Shown here: positions 1 to 11,259 of the stretch, one piece after another
How the letters are laid out: each line of letters opens with the position of its first letter
How positions within the stretch are numbered: position 1 is the first letter of the stretch
Source: Sphingobium sp. JS3065
GTDB taxonomy: Bacteria > Pseudomonadota > Alphaproteobacteria > Sphingomonadales > Sphingomonadaceae
Reading direction: 5' to 3'
Assembly (NCBI RefSeq): GCF_026427355.1
Contig: NZ_CP102664.1
Span: 3,103,501-3,167,500, forward strand
Length of the DNA: 64,000 nt
Position numbers and translations under genes: made by a program
The notes under the pieces: model-generated
Database searches by the model: none
What the model was told of the DNA's origin: nothing
The model's input: only the letters and a program-made list of their open reading frames with translations

Positions 1-448
1 CGGTCGGGTCGTAATAGACCGTCTCTATGCCCAGCGGGCGCAGCATCAGTTCGCAGAAATTGCGGGTCGGGTCATAGGCGCTGTCCACCATCAGCAATTG
101 GTCGCCGGGCTTCAGCACCGCCATCAGCGCGCAGGCGATGGCCGCGACGCCGGAGGGATAGAGCATCGTGCCCTCCGCGCCCGGCTCCATTTCGGTGAGG
201 GCGTCGGCCAGGCTCCATGCGGTCGGCGTGCCCTTGCGGCCGTAGAAGAGGCGTTCGTGGGTGCTGCGCCCCGCCGCGCTGCGCAGATGCGCGACATCGT
301 CATAGAGGATGGTCGATGCGCGCCAGACGGGCGGGCTGACGATGCCGCCGGGCTGGCCGGGCATGCCGGTCCATTCGGGCTTGCGGCCCGCCTGCGCGAG
401 GTGGGTGAGGGGCTTGCGGCTCCCTCGCTTATCGGAATTCTGGCTCAT
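1..448 (-). CDS. metC: Cystathionine beta-lyase, C-terminally truncated by window edge
   Basis: This is a PLP-dependent Cys/Met-metabolism enzyme that would cleave cystathionine to homocysteine, pyruvate and ammonia in the cytosol. Translating the minus strand from ATG at 448 gives about 149 residues. They begin MSQNSDKRGSRKPLTHLAQA and continue with the family N-terminus: substrate-channel residues in FYGRKGTPT, then the YPSGVAAIACALMAVLKPGD stretch that binds the PLP phosphate, then a VDSAYDPTRNF segment typical of MetC. The catalytic lysine lies beyond the window. The start codon overlaps the stop of sseA in an ATGA arrangement, so the two are translationally coupled. Cystathionine gamma-synthase or O-succinylhomoserine sulfhydrylase are alternatives within the same fold, but the tyrosine and glycine pattern fits MetC best. 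Confidence 0.85.
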   Translation of the reverse strand, partial: MSQNSDKRGSRKPLTHLAQAGRKPEWTGMPGQPGGIVSPPVWRASTILYDDVAHLRSAAGRSTHERLFYGRKGTPTAWSLADALTEMEPGAEGTMLYPSGVAAIACALMAVLKPGDQLLMVDSAYDPTRNFCELMLRPLGIETVYYDPT

Positions 449-1293
449 GCTGCGGGGCCGGTTTCCTTCGGCGTGGCGGGGTCCAGCCCCCATTCGGACC
501 AGCTTCCGTCATAGAGGGTGACGTCGGTCTTGCCGATCAGTTCCAGCCCCGCAAGGATGATCGCCGCCGTGACGCCGCTGCCGCAACTGGTGATGATGGG
601 ACGGTCGAAATCGGTCCCGGCATCCAGGAAGAGGCGGCGAAGTTCCTCTCCCCGCTTCATGCTGTTGTCGGCATGGTAGAAGGCGGACGAGGGGATGTTG
701 CGGCTGTGCGGGATATGGCCCGACGCCATGCCGGGGCGGGGTTCCTTTTCCTCCCCGGTGAAGCGCGGCGCGCCGCGTGCGTCCAGCACCTGTTCTGCCC
801 GGCTTTCCAGATTGGCGAGAAGCTCTTCCTTGGTCCGGACCTGCCCTGCGGCCCGTTTCGCAACCGCATTGCCGGGCGCGGGCCTGGGCATGCCGCTTTC
901 CACGGGCCGCCCCTCCGCCAGCCATTTGGGCAGGCCGCCGTCCAGCATCGCCGCGCCCTTGCCCACGCCGTAGAGGCGCATCATCCACCAGCCGCGCGCG
1001 GCGCTGTGGGTCGGGCTGTTGTCGTAGACGACGATGCGGCTGTCCGCATCGATGCCCAGCGCCCGGCAGCGCTCCGTCATGAAGGCGTCGGTCGGCAACA
1101 TGCCGGGGCGCGGATCGTCCGGATCGGCCAGTGTGGGAAGGTCGAGGAACGCCGCGCCAGGGATATGGGCGGCTTCGAACTCCGTCTTGGGATCGCGGGG
1201 CGTGCCGGGCAGGAAAAGGCTGGCGTCGACGATCCTGAGGTCCGGTTTGCCGATTTCCCCGGCAAGCCAGTCGGTGGATACCAATATCTCCAT
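445..1293 (-). CDS. sseA: 3-mercaptopyruvate sulfurtransferase (two-domain rhodanese)
   Basis: The 282-residue product has the full length of a SseA-type enzyme, which moves sulfur from 3-mercaptopyruvate to thiol or cyanide acceptors. The N-terminal non-catalytic rhodanese domain starts with VSTDWLAGEIGKPDLRIVDA. The second domain carries the active-site loop TSCGSGVTAAI near residue 240; CGSGVTA is the mercaptopyruvate-type loop and differs from the CRKG-like loop of thiosulfate rhodaneses. An AAGG-type ribosome binding site lies about 8 bases before the ATG. The gene is followed by metC with a 4-base overlap, which places sulfur transfer and transsulfuration in one transcript. Confidence 0.93.
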   Translation of the reverse strand: MEILVSTDWLAGEIGKPDLRIVDASLFLPGTPRDPKTEFEAAHIPGAAFLDLPTLADPDDPRPGMLPTDAFMTERCRALGIDADSRIVVYDNSPTHSAARGWWMMRLYGVGKGAAMLDGGLPKWLAEGRPVESGMPRPAPGNAVAKRAAGQVRTKEELLANLESRAEQVLDARGAPRFTGEEKEPRPGMASGHIPHSRNIPSSAFYHADNSMKRGEELRRLFLDAGTDFDRPIITSCGSGVTAAIILAGLELIGKTDVTLYDGSWSEWGLDPATPKETGPAA

Positions 1294-1364
1294 GTGCAGC
1301 CTTTTCCTTTGCGCTTGCCTCCTTTTTAGGGGCGTCGGTCGGCAGTGGAAAGGGCCGATTGACC

Positions 1365-2522
1365 CTAGCTGGCAAGGGACAGCGCGGTAGCCCGGCTGCC
1401 CGGCGCACGATATTGGCGCGGCCCCAGGTCGAGGCGGAAGGGGGAGAGGCGCTCGACCTGCGGCGACTGCTCCTCGCCCACGATGAAGGCGCGGCCAGTG
1501 CGTCCGATGCCTTCGCTCTCCCCGGCCCAGCGATATTGTGCATCGAAGGCGATGATCGGGATCAGCAGGGCGCGCTGGCCCATCCGGATCGCTTCGATGG
1601 CCTGCGCGTCCAAACGCATCTCGCCGGTCAGCGTCTGCGTCCCGCCCGGCGCGATGGAAACGATGGAATGGACGGGCAGGCCGGTTTCGCCCGCGAAAAA
1701 TTGCTGGAACAGCGCCTGTTGCTGCGCGTCGGCATTGGCGATCAGGCTGCGGACCAGAATATCCTCCGCCGTCCGCTCGCCCCGATTATGAACCGTCAGC
1801 GCATAGCCGATGGTCGCGCCCATCAGTGTCAGGCGCGCCGCCTGGACCTCCATGCTGATGTCGAGCCAGGGACGGTCCCCCGGTTCGGGCTTGCCGGAGG
1901 CTGGCGGCGGGACGGGGGTCGCCTTGGGTTGCGCGGGTGCAGGCCGCGCGGGTTCGGTTTCTTCATAGGATTCCTCGACCTCTTCCGGTTTGCGGCGGCG
2001 AAGCCAGAGGAAAGCGCCGGTCAGCATGACGGCGCCCGCGGCTGCGGCGGCGATCCACGGCCAGCGGGAGGCGGGTTCCTCCGCAGGCGCCAGCGGCACC
2101 GCTTCGGGAACGGCGCTGGCGTTGCTCTCGGCGGGTATGGGGGGCTGGCTCTCCACCACCTGCGGCGCTGGCGTGGTTTCGTTGGTCTGATCGCTCGCTG
2201 GCGGTGTGGGTTGGGGCGCGGGCCGGACCTCCGCCGGGCGGGATCGCGACGGCTGGGGCGCAGGCTGCGGCGCGGGCGTGACGGGCGGCGGCACCTGGAT
2301 CGTCGGAGCGACGACCGGCGGCGGCGTCACCGTCGCGGGCGCGCCGCGAAAGACGTCGAGTTCCGGGCCTTGCCTGTCCGTGGGCGTCTGGGGCTGGCTG
2401 CGCGGCAGGTTGAACACCGGCTCCGCGCCATTTTCCTGCTGGGCAAGGACGGGCGCGGCCAGCAGCATCGGCGCGGCGAACAGAAACGAGAAACGGAACC
2501 CCATGAGGCGCAGCCAAGGCAT
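1365..2522 (-). CDS. Proline-rich anchored protein of unknown function
   Basis: I do not recognise the family. From ATG at 2522 the product is about 385 residues. An N-terminal signal-like segment (FSFLFAAPMLLAAPVLAQQ) is followed by about 130 residues rich in proline, alanine and glutamine. A transmembrane helix (WPWIAAAAAGAVMLTGAFLW) ends in LRRRKPEE, and a folded C-terminal domain of about 160 residues follows. The layout suggests a low-complexity periplasmic part and a cytoplasmic domain, or the reverse if the first segment is not cleaved. I chose 2522 because GGAG sits just upstream. An ATG at 2543 (7 more residues) lacks a ribosome binding site. It lies upstream of sseA on the same strand with a 71-base gap, and is divergent from queF. 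Confidence 0.75.
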   Translation of the reverse strand: MPWLRLMGFRFSFLFAAPMLLAAPVLAQQENGAEPVFNLPRSQPQTPTDRQGPELDVFRGAPATVTPPPVVAPTIQVPPPVTPAPQPAPQPSRSRPAEVRPAPQPTPPASDQTNETTPAPQVVESQPPIPAESNASAVPEAVPLAPAEEPASRWPWIAAAAAGAVMLTGAFLWLRRRKPEEVEESYEETEPARPAPAQPKATPVPPPASGKPEPGDRPWLDISMEVQAARLTLMGATIGYALTVHNRGERTAEDILVRSLIANADAQQQALFQQFFAGETGLPVHSIVSIAPGGTQTLTGEMRLDAQAIEAIRMGQRALLIPIIAFDAQYRWAGESEGIGRTGRAFIVGEEQSPQVERLSPFRLDLGPRQYRAPGSRATALSLAS

Positions 2523-2606
2523 AAGCTCCAGTGAACCCGCCATGAACGAAAGGCAAGAGAGGGGCGACGATGACATATGGCGTGCAATCGCGTAGATGGC
2601 CTGCCC

Positions 2607-3080
2607 ATGACTGATACGCCGACTCCGCTCCAACCCTCTCCGATTCATCTGGGCCAGGCCAGCGCCCTCCCGTCGCGTCCCGAGGATGCCGTGCTGGACT
2701 ATGTGCCCAATCCCCGACCGGGCAAACCCTATCTGGTGCGCTTCACCGCGCCGGAATTCACCTCGCTCTGTCCGGTGACGGGCCAGCCGGATTTCGCGCA
2801 TCTGGTGATCGATTACGCCCCCGCCGCGACCATCGTGGAATCCAAGTCGCTGAAGCTGTTCCTGGGGTCGTTCCGCAACCATGCGGCCTTTCATGAGGAT
2901 TGCACGGTCGGGATCGGGGAACGCCTGTTCGCGGAGATGAATCCGGTCTGGCTGCGGATCGGGGGCTATTGGTATCCGCGTGGCGGCATTCCCATCGACG
3001 TGTTCTGGCAATCCGGCGAACCGCCCGCAGGCCTCTGGCTGCCGCCGCAGGATGTACCGGGCTATCGCGGACGGGGTTAG
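2607..3080 (+). CDS. queF: NADPH-dependent 7-cyano-7-deazaguanine reductase
   Basis: QueF reduces preQ0 to preQ1 in queuosine synthesis. The 157-residue product is the short unimodular type. It contains the catalytic cysteine in [13 protein letters not shown] (the cysteine forms the thioimide, the aspartate in QPD is the proton donor) and the QueF signature [15 protein letters not shown] followed by HEDC. I start it at ATG 2607 ([12 protein letters not shown]). An upstream in-frame ATG at 2577 would add ten residues that do not look like the family. The gene is divergent from the proline-rich protein gene. Confidence 0.93.
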   Translation: MTDTPTPLQPSPIHLGQASALPSRPEDAVLDYVPNPRPGKPYLVRFTAPEFTSLCPVTGQPDFAHLVIDYAPAATIVESKSLKLFLGSFRNHAAFHEDCTVGIGERLFAEMNPVWLRIGGYWYPRGGIPIDVFWQSGEPPAGLWLPPQDVPGYRGRG

Positions 3081-3093
3081 GTTCGCCCTTATC

Positions 3094-3187
3094 GTCATGC
3101 CAGCGAACGCTGGCTTCTTGTTGAGTGGCGGGATTTGTTCGAAATCATCGCATAGCGGCCTGAGATCCCAGCGTCCGCTGGGATGAC
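3094..3187 (+). repeat. REP-like composite palindrome
   Basis: Two facing short palindromes lie about 50 bases apart: 3094-3113 (GTCATGCCAGCGAACGCTGG) and 3167-3187 (CCCAGCGTCCGCTGGGATGAC). Each forms its own hairpin (CCAGCG/CGCTGG), and the outer arms GTCAT and ATGAC also pair, so the whole unit can fold as a large imperfect inverted repeat. It lies between queF and the aminopeptidase gene. The form is that of dispersed extragenic palindromes of sphingomonads; copy number elsewhere cannot be judged from this window. Confidence 0.7.
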
Positions 3188-3343
3188 GACGATTTGTTTG
3201 ACAAACGAACAATAGGGTTCGACCAACGACATGGGCGGCGGGACGCCCGGCTTGACCGGTGAGGCGAAAGGGCCGATCCCCCTGTCATTCGGGTGCGGCG
3301 CGTGTCCGCCGTGCCGTTCCAACCTGTCGGAGTTGCGAACCTC

Positions 3344-6001
<2,658 letters not shown>

Positions 6002-6040
6002 AAGAAAGGGCGGTGGAGCGATCCACCGTCCTTTCTTATT
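6002..6040 (+). terminator. Rho-independent terminator of the aminopeptidase gene
   Basis: Directly after the TGA, an AAGAAAGG-CGGTGG arm pairs with CCACCG-CCTTTCTT around a 6-base loop, with one mismatch pair, and is followed by TATT. The A-rich 5' arm means it could also work for transcripts from the other side. Confidence 0.8.
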
Positions 6041-6120
6041 CCTCCCTACGCGAAGCGTGGGGAGGGGGACCGCGCGCAGCGCGGTGGAGGGGAAGGTGCA
6101 CAGGTCGTGCCTCCTTCCCC
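6041..6120. repeat. Cluster of three adjoining hairpins (REP/BIME-like)
   Basis: Three perfect or near-perfect hairpins follow each other: 6041-6065 (CCTCCC/GGGAGG with inner ACGC/GCGT), 6069-6085 (ACCGCGC/GCGCGGT around GCA) and 6089-6120 (GGGGAAGG/CCTTCCCC with inner GCAC/GTGC). They fill the space between the convergent aminopeptidase and OPT genes. This compact form is typical of a bacterial interspersed mosaic element. Confidence 0.65.
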
Positions 6121-6140
6121 TATCTTCCGATGAAAAGAAT

Positions 6141-8120
6141 TCACCCCAGCGGCGCGCTCGCCCAACGCCGCAGCCGCCCGTACAGCGCTGCGATCACGCC
6201 GAAGAAGGCGATCACGGAAAGAATCACCGCCCACGGATTTTCCGCCACCAGCGCCAGCGGCGCATCGCTGTCGGTCGCCGCGACGATGCCCGCGAAGGCC
6301 ACGCCGAACAGGCTCTCTCCCACGATGAAGCCCGTCGCCATCAGCACGCCCATGCGCTCGGCAAATTCGGGGTTGGACTGGCGCAGTGCCCAGCGGTTGT
6401 AGAAATGCCCGATCGCCGCGCCGACCGGGATCAGCAGCGTCAGCGCCATCGGCAGGTAGATGCCCATGCCGACGGCCAGCGGCGGCAGGCGCAGCTTGCC
6501 CGCCTTGCCCAGAAGTTCGTCGATGGCGATCACGATAACGCCGATGCCCGCGCCGAAACCGATAAGGTTCCAGTCGAGATCGCCGCCCAGCACGCCCTTC
6601 GCCAGCGCGGAGATCAGCGCGGCCTGCGGGGCGGGCAGGGCGCTCGCCTTCGCGCCTGGCGCGCCTGCGAAGCCGAAGGCGCTGTTGAGCAGGTCCAGCA
6701 CCGGCGGGATCACCAGCGCGCCGAAGATCACGCCCAGGATCAGCGCGACCTGCTGCTTCCACGGCGTGGCGCCGACAAGCTGCCCGGTCTTCAGATCCTG
6801 CAGGTTATCGTTGGAGATGGTCGCGACCCCGAAGATGATGGCGGTCGTGAACAGCGCATAGGCGATCAGCGCCTGGGATTGCTTCGGGTCGCCGCCCGAA
6901 CCGTAGATCGCCGCAAGGATCAGCGACGCGCCCAGCACCGCCAGGATGCCGACGCCGGAAATCGGGCTGTTCGAAGCGCCGATCAGGCCCGCCATATAGC
7001 CGCAGACAGAGGCGATCACGACCCCAGCGACCAATATATAGGCCAGCGTAAGACCGATGATCGGCACCGGATTGAGCGCGATCGGCCCGCCCTGCGCGAA
7101 CACCCACAGCAGGATGGCGATGGGGATGAGCGAGGCGAGGATGGTGCCGCCGACGATGCCGATGGGCAGGTCGCGCTCGGTCAGTTCCAGCAGCCCGGCA
7201 TGGCCCCCCTTGCGCAGCTTCGTGGCGGCCAGGGCGGAACGAATGCCGCTGACGATGGGGCCAAGGATCTTGAGCAGGGTCCAGATCGCCGCCACGCCGA
7301 TGGTGCCCGCGCCGATGAAGCGCGCCTTCATGCGGAATGTGGTCCCGACGATCTCCGAAAGGTCCGCGCCGGAGGGTAGCGGGGCGGTCAGATAGGGGAC
7401 CAGCCCGACCCAGCTTATCAGCAGGCCGAAGAACATGGCGACGCCCACCGACAGGCCCACCAGATGGCCGACGCCGATCAGCGCCATGGAAAAGCTGGTG
7501 GAGACGCTCGACGCACCCGCGCCGAATTGGAAGAAGGTGGCGGCTTCCTCCGCGATCAGCTTCGTCTTGGCCAGGATGGAGAAGGCGGCGGCGGCGACCG
7601 AACTGGCGACGATGGCGGCCAGCCCGCGCTTATTCTCCTCCAGCCCTTCGCGGGAGCCTGCGCCCACCTTCAGCACTTCGGCGGCGGCGACCCCTTCGGG
7701 ATAGGGCAGGTCGGACCCCGTCACCAGCGCGCGGCGCAGCGGCACCGAATACATGACGCCCAATATGCCGCCCAGCGCGATGGTGAAGGCGGAAAGCCAA
7801 TAGGGAAAGCCCTGCCACCACCCGATGATGACCAACCCCGGCAACACGAAGATGATTGCGGACAGCGTGCCGGCGGCGGACGCGATGGTCTGGACGATGT
7901 TGTTTTCCAGGATCGTGCCGGTCGCGAACAGGCGCAGCACCGCCATGGAAATGACCGCCGCGGGGATGGAGGTGGCGAAGGTCAGGCCGATCTTCAGCCC
8001 CAGATAGACGTTCGCCGCCGTGAACAGCAAGGTGATGAGCGCGCCCAATATGACGCCGCGAAGCGTCAGCTCCGCCATCGGGGCCGCCCTGGCGGAATCG
8101 CCTGTTACTCGACTGCTCAC
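6141..8120 (-). CDS. OPT-family oligopeptide/metal-chelate transporter
   Basis: The 659-residue, very hydrophobic product has about 16 membrane segments and the OPT-family start LTLRGVILGALITLLFTAAN followed by VYLGLKIGLTFATSIPAA. Bacterial OPT proteins import peptides or metal-chelate complexes into the cytoplasm; the substrate here cannot be read from the sequence. Length matches the bacterial OPT group (about 650). A second candidate start downstream at residue 15 (MAELTLRG) would also give a complete protein. It is transcribed away from the SGNH hydrolase stop, with an 80-base gap that could hold its own promoter. Confidence 0.9.
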   Translation of the reverse strand: MSSRVTGDSARAAPMAELTLRGVILGALITLLFTAANVYLGLKIGLTFATSIPAAVISMAVLRLFATGTILENNIVQTIASAAGTLSAIIFVLPGLVIIGWWQGFPYWLSAFTIALGGILGVMYSVPLRRALVTGSDLPYPEGVAAAEVLKVGAGSREGLEENKRGLAAIVASSVAAAAFSILAKTKLIAEEAATFFQFGAGASSVSTSFSMALIGVGHLVGLSVGVAMFFGLLISWVGLVPYLTAPLPSGADLSEIVGTTFRMKARFIGAGTIGVAAIWTLLKILGPIVSGIRSALAATKLRKGGHAGLLELTERDLPIGIVGGTILASLIPIAILLWVFAQGGPIALNPVPIIGLTLAYILVAGVVIASVCGYMAGLIGASNSPISGVGILAVLGASLILAAIYGSGGDPKQSQALIAYALFTTAIIFGVATISNDNLQDLKTGQLVGATPWKQQVALILGVIFGALVIPPVLDLLNSAFGFAGAPGAKASALPAPQAALISALAKGVLGGDLDWNLIGFGAGIGVIVIAIDELLGKAGKLRLPPLAVGMGIYLPMALTLLIPVGAAIGHFYNRWALRQSNPEFAERMGVLMATGFIVGESLFGVAFAGIVAATDSDAPLALVAENPWAVILSVIAFFGVIAALYGRLRRWASAPLG

Positions 8121-8200
8121 TCGTCTGTCCCCTTGCCTGCGGCTGTTTTATGAATGTCCGGTAATAATGTTGCTTGCGCGTGGATCAATCGGAAAGTGCT

Positions 8201-8971
8201 TCAGGAGGGGGAAGCCGGTTCAAGTTCGGCGGCGGCGGCCTTATCCAGATAGGCATCGACCAGCCGTGTCCACAGCGTATAGCCGCGTGGGTTCATGTGC
8301 AGCCCGTCGGGCCGGAACAGGGATGCGTCGGGCAGCCCGTCGGCGGCCAGCAGCACCCGGCCGACATCCAGATAATCGAAGCGGGTCACCCGCGACCGTG
8401 CCGCCACCGTCATGTTGACCGCCGCCATTTTCGGCCAGAGCGTCCAGCGGATCGGGCTGGGTTTCAGCGACAGATAGGCGATATGCGCCTTGGGATAATC
8501 GGCGCGAAGCTGTTTGAGCAGGGTCAGCACATTGTTCGCGACCTCGCCGGGCGCCGCGCCGGCGGCCAGATCATTTTCCCCGACATAGACCAGGATGGAG
8601 CGCGGCCTGGCCTTGGGCAGCAGGCGCTTGTAATATCGCAGCACGTCGGGCGTCGTCGCGCCGCCGAAGCCGCGATTGACGGTGCCGATGTCCGGGAAGC
8701 TGCCGCTTATGTCCCACAGGCGGATGCTGGAACTGCCCAGGAACAGCGTGGCGTCGGCGATGGCCGGACCCGCTTCATTGGCCTTGGCGAAGGCCTCGAT
8801 CTCCCGCGAAAAGGGGAAGGCGGGGTCGGCGTTGATCCTGAGCGGTGGCGTCTGCGCCTGCGGCTCGGCCGCGAGCAGCAGGCCGCCCGGCGCGAGCAGC
8901 AGGGCAAGGCCGATCAGCGCCCGCGCCTTAATGCCGGTGCAGCGGGCGCAGTTGATATTTGCCGTTCGCAT
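8201..8971 (-). CDS. SGNH/GDSL-type hydrolase, exported
   Basis: The 256-residue product is a serine esterase or lipase-like enzyme. Block I is LFLGSSSIRLW with the nucleophile serine in the GSSS variant of GDSL. Block II is the glycine in NRGFGG, block III is VYVGEND with the asparagine of the oxyanion hole, and block V is DGLHMN with the catalytic Asp and His. The N-terminus (ALIGLALLLAPGGLLLAAEP) is a signal or lipoprotein-like hydrophobic segment, so the enzyme is probably periplasmic. The only ATG in frame overlaps the end of hspQ by 44 bases; a later non-ATG start just after the hspQ stop cannot be excluded. Substrate unknown. Confidence 0.85.
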   Translation of the reverse strand: MRTANINCARCTGIKARALIGLALLLAPGGLLLAAEPQAQTPPLRINADPAFPFSREIEAFAKANEAGPAIADATLFLGSSSIRLWDISGSFPDIGTVNRGFGGATTPDVLRYYKRLLPKARPRSILVYVGENDLAAGAAPGEVANNVLTLLKQLRADYPKAHIAYLSLKPSPIRWTLWPKMAAVNMTVAARSRVTRFDYLDVGRVLLAADGLPDASLFRPDGLHMNPRGYTLWTRLVDAYLDKAAAAELEPASPS

Positions 8972-9299
8972 AGGTGCCGAACATGTCGGAAATGGCGGGA
9001 TGGTCGACAGGTTCCTCGCTGTCGTCCGCGATCAGATTCTGCTGGCTGACATAGGCGACATAGCTGCTTTCGCCATTTTCGGCGAGCAGGTGGTAGAAGG
9101 GCTGCTCCTTGTCCGGCCGGACCTCTTCGGGGATGGCCTGATACCATTCTTCGGTATTGGCGAAGACCGGGTCGATGTCGAAAATCACGCCGCGAAAAGC
9201 GAAGCGCCTGTGCTGGACCACGTCGCCGATGCTGAAGCGGGCATGGACGATGGGCGGGGCGGTGACATCCTGTCCGAAAATCTGAATCATGTCGTTCAT
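8928..9299 (-). CDS. hspQ: Heat shock protein HspQ (YccV-like, hemimethylated-DNA-binding fold)
   Basis: The 123-residue product carries the compact HspQ/YccV domain: ARFSIGDVVQHRRFAFRGVI, then DIDPVF, EEWYQ, QPFYHLLAE and YVSQQNL. In enterobacteria HspQ is a specificity factor for the Lon protease and affects DnaA stability; the role in alphaproteobacteria is inferred from the family. I start it at ATG 9299 (MNDMIQIF). A start three codons on is equally possible, and neither has a clear ribosome binding site. The longer frame upstream to 9332 (MSGCKHPK) is not supported. Confidence 0.9.
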   Translation of the reverse strand: MNDMIQIFGQDVTAPPIVHARFSIGDVVQHRRFAFRGVIFDIDPVFANTEEWYQAIPEEVRPDKEQPFYHLLAENGESSYVAYVSQQNLIADDSEEPVDHPAISDMFGTYANGKYQLRPLHRH

Positions 9300-9353
9300 A
9301 TGACGTAATTTAGGATGCTTGCATCCCGACACAAGAAAAATGCTCGCCGCCGC

Positions 9354-9382
9354 TTGGCAAGGCGGAAATCATTCGCTAATGG
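9354..9382 (+). promoter_or_regulatory. Promoter of tRNA-Ser
   Basis: A -35 box TTGGCA (9354-9359) and a -10 box TAATGG (9377-9382) are separated by exactly 17 bases. They place transcription start near 9389, about 33 bases before the mature tRNA. Confidence 0.6.
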
Positions 9383-9421
9383 CCGCCGCTCGACCGGAAC
9401 GGCACGCGCCGAACCTTCTGC

Positions 9422-9511
<90 letters not shown>

Positions 9512-9544
9512 CTTGGTCATCCAACCGGATCCAAGATCATCCAT

Positions 9545-9568
9545 AAAATCCCGTCTTAACGGGATTTT
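9545..9568 (+). terminator. Terminator behind tRNA-Ser
   Basis: AAAATCCCGT (9545-9554) and ACGGGATTTT (9559-9568) pair perfectly over ten bases around a CTTA loop, ending in four T. It closes the tRNA transcription unit. Confidence 0.85.
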
Positions 9569-9622
9569 AGGTGATTCGCGTGTCCAAGCGCATCCAGCGA
9601 TATCCAGTCCAAGCCAACGCTA

Positions 9623-9666
9623 TTTGGGGGCATTTTGGGGGCATCGAATTGGAGATTTGGGGGCAT
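9623..9666 (+). repeat. Three direct copies of TTTGGGGGCAT before the integrase
   Basis: The 11-mer TTTGGGGGCAT occurs at 9623-9633, 9634-9644 and 9656-9666; the last copy runs into the integrase start codon. Iterated sites between a tRNA attachment site and an integrase start are candidates for integrase arm-type binding sites or autoregulation. Confidence 0.6.
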
Positions 9667-10987
9667 GCTGACCGACGCGGCAATTCGCAAGGCGAAGCCT
9701 AAGGACAAGGACTACAAGCTCGCCGATTATGGTGGCTTGTATCTGTTCATCACGAAAGCCGGCCACCGGAGTTGGCGGCTCAAGTACCGTTTCGGAGATA
9801 AAGAGAAGCGCCTCGTGTTGGGGAGCTACCCCGATCTGTCGTTGGCTGAAGCCAGGGATTTGCGGGATGATGCCAAGCGGATGTTACGTGACGGTCGCGA
9901 TCCGGTGATCGAGGCGAAGAAGCGCAAGCTAGCCAACGTCGTTCAGATGGAAAACACTTTCGAGAAGGTGGGCCGTCAGTGGTATGCCGACCAAGTGGCT
10001 CGCTGGAAGCCTGTCCACGCTGCGGACGTCATCACGAGCCTGGAGCGAGATGTTTTTCCTGCCATAGGAGGGCTTCCGATAACCGATATCGATGAGCCAC
10101 TCCTTCTGGCGACGCTGAAGAAAGTTGAAGGGCGCGGCGCCATTGAAACTGCGCATCGCTTACTGCAGCGGTGTTCGTCCATATTCAAATATGGCAAGGG
10201 CATCGGTGCGTGCCGCGAGAACCCTGCCGTTGACATGAAGGTCAGCCTCAAAACGGTTCCCCCGGCTCGCAGATGGCCTGCGCTTACAGAGTTGGATCAG
10301 CTTCAGGCTCTGATTCGCGCCGTAGATTGCTCCACCTCCCATCCGATTACCCGTCTTGCATCAAGAATGATGGCGCTCACTGCTCAGCGACCGGGGATGA
10401 TCCGAACCGCGCCATGGAGCGAGTTTGAAGGAATCGATTGGGATAAGCCGGATGGGGTTCCGGATAAGCCGCAATGGCGGATCTCGGCCTCCCGCATCAA
10501 GCTGGTGCTCGAACTTCGTGAAGATGAAACCTTTGAGCACATCGTGCCCCTGTCGCACCAAGCTGTCGAGGTTCTGCATGTCGCCCGCCGTTTGTCGGGA
10601 AGAGGTCCCTTGGTATTCCCAGGAGCACGAAGCGGCTTGGAGCCGTTGAGTGAGAACGCCGTAGGATATTTGTACAATCGGATCGGCTACAAGGGACGGC
10701 ACGTTCCGCATGGATGGCGTTCGTCTTTCTCAACCACGATGAACGGCTTGGTGGAACGTTCGCACCCAGGTTCAGATCGGCTCGTCATTGATCGGCTTAT
10801 CATTGATCTCATGCTGGCGCATATCCCGGCTGGAATGTCCGGCAGTGAACTGATTTATAACCGGGCCGCATACATGGAGCGAAGAAGGGAACTCGTGCAA
10901 CAGTGGGGGGATATGTTGATGGAAGGTCAAGTTGCCGCCGGTGATCTTCTAGGGGGTAGAAGGCGCTCAAAATCCAACACGCGGTGA
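9665..10987 (+). CDS. P4-type tyrosine integrase
   Basis: The 440-residue product would integrate and excise the island at tRNA-Ser. Residues 1-90 are the DUF4102-type arm-binding domain (LTDAAIRKAKPKDKDYKLAD, then GGLYLFI and SWRLKYRF), followed by a SAM-like core-binding domain. The catalytic domain has Arg in TAQRPGMIR, the HGWR box, a second histidine-bearing LAHIP and the nucleophile tyrosine in YNRAAYMERR, so all key residues are present and the enzyme looks intact. I start it at ATG 9665, where family similarity begins; the longer frame from 9635 starts inside the direct repeats. Confidence 0.93.
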   Translation: MLTDAAIRKAKPKDKDYKLADYGGLYLFITKAGHRSWRLKYRFGDKEKRLVLGSYPDLSLAEARDLRDDAKRMLRDGRDPVIEAKKRKLANVVQMENTFEKVGRQWYADQVARWKPVHAADVITSLERDVFPAIGGLPITDIDEPLLLATLKKVEGRGAIETAHRLLQRCSSIFKYGKGIGACRENPAVDMKVSLKTVPPARRWPALTELDQLQALIRAVDCSTSHPITRLASRMMALTAQRPGMIRTAPWSEFEGIDWDKPDGVPDKPQWRISASRIKLVLELREDETFEHIVPLSHQAVEVLHVARRLSGRGPLVFPGARSGLEPLSENAVGYLYNRIGYKGRHVPHGWRSSFSTTMNGLVERSHPGSDRLVIDRLIIDLMLAHIPAGMSGSELIYNRAAYMERRRELVQQWGDMLMEGQVAAGDLLGGRRRSKSNTR

Positions 10988-11153
10988 TCAACGTATCAGT
11001 GATGGACTCATTCTTTATCCTGTTGCACGAAGTGTTTGATAGAAGATTAGCCATCCCGACGCCTTTTCGCGACCGAGGTAGGACCGCTGTTCTCGATGGC
11101 TTCGGTCCCTCCGAGGTGATCTGAATCTTCGATGCGACCGCGGTAGCTAAATG

Positions 11154-11181
11154 TTGAAGAGTTGTAGATGGACGCTACATA
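11154..11181 (+). promoter_or_regulatory. Candidate promoter of the helicase/type III locus
   Basis: TTGAAG (11154-11159) and TACATA (11176-11181) are 16 bases apart, upstream of the GTG start at 11260. It is the best pair I see in the 272-base gap behind the integrase; otherwise that gap appears empty. Confidence 0.3.
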
Positions 11182-11259
11182 TTTCACCAGTGAGTGAATA
11201 GGTCGTCGATGTCGCGCATCGGGGCGCTGGGGAGTTCGTGAAATGTTTGGGGAGCCGAT

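Noticed and set aside
98..514. Plus-strand open frame over the metC start
   Set aside because: It is the complement of metC and the end of sseA, which show clear family motifs on the minus strand.
1359..2534. A 391-codon plus-strand open frame
   Set aside because: It is antisense to the proline-rich protein and of low complexity.
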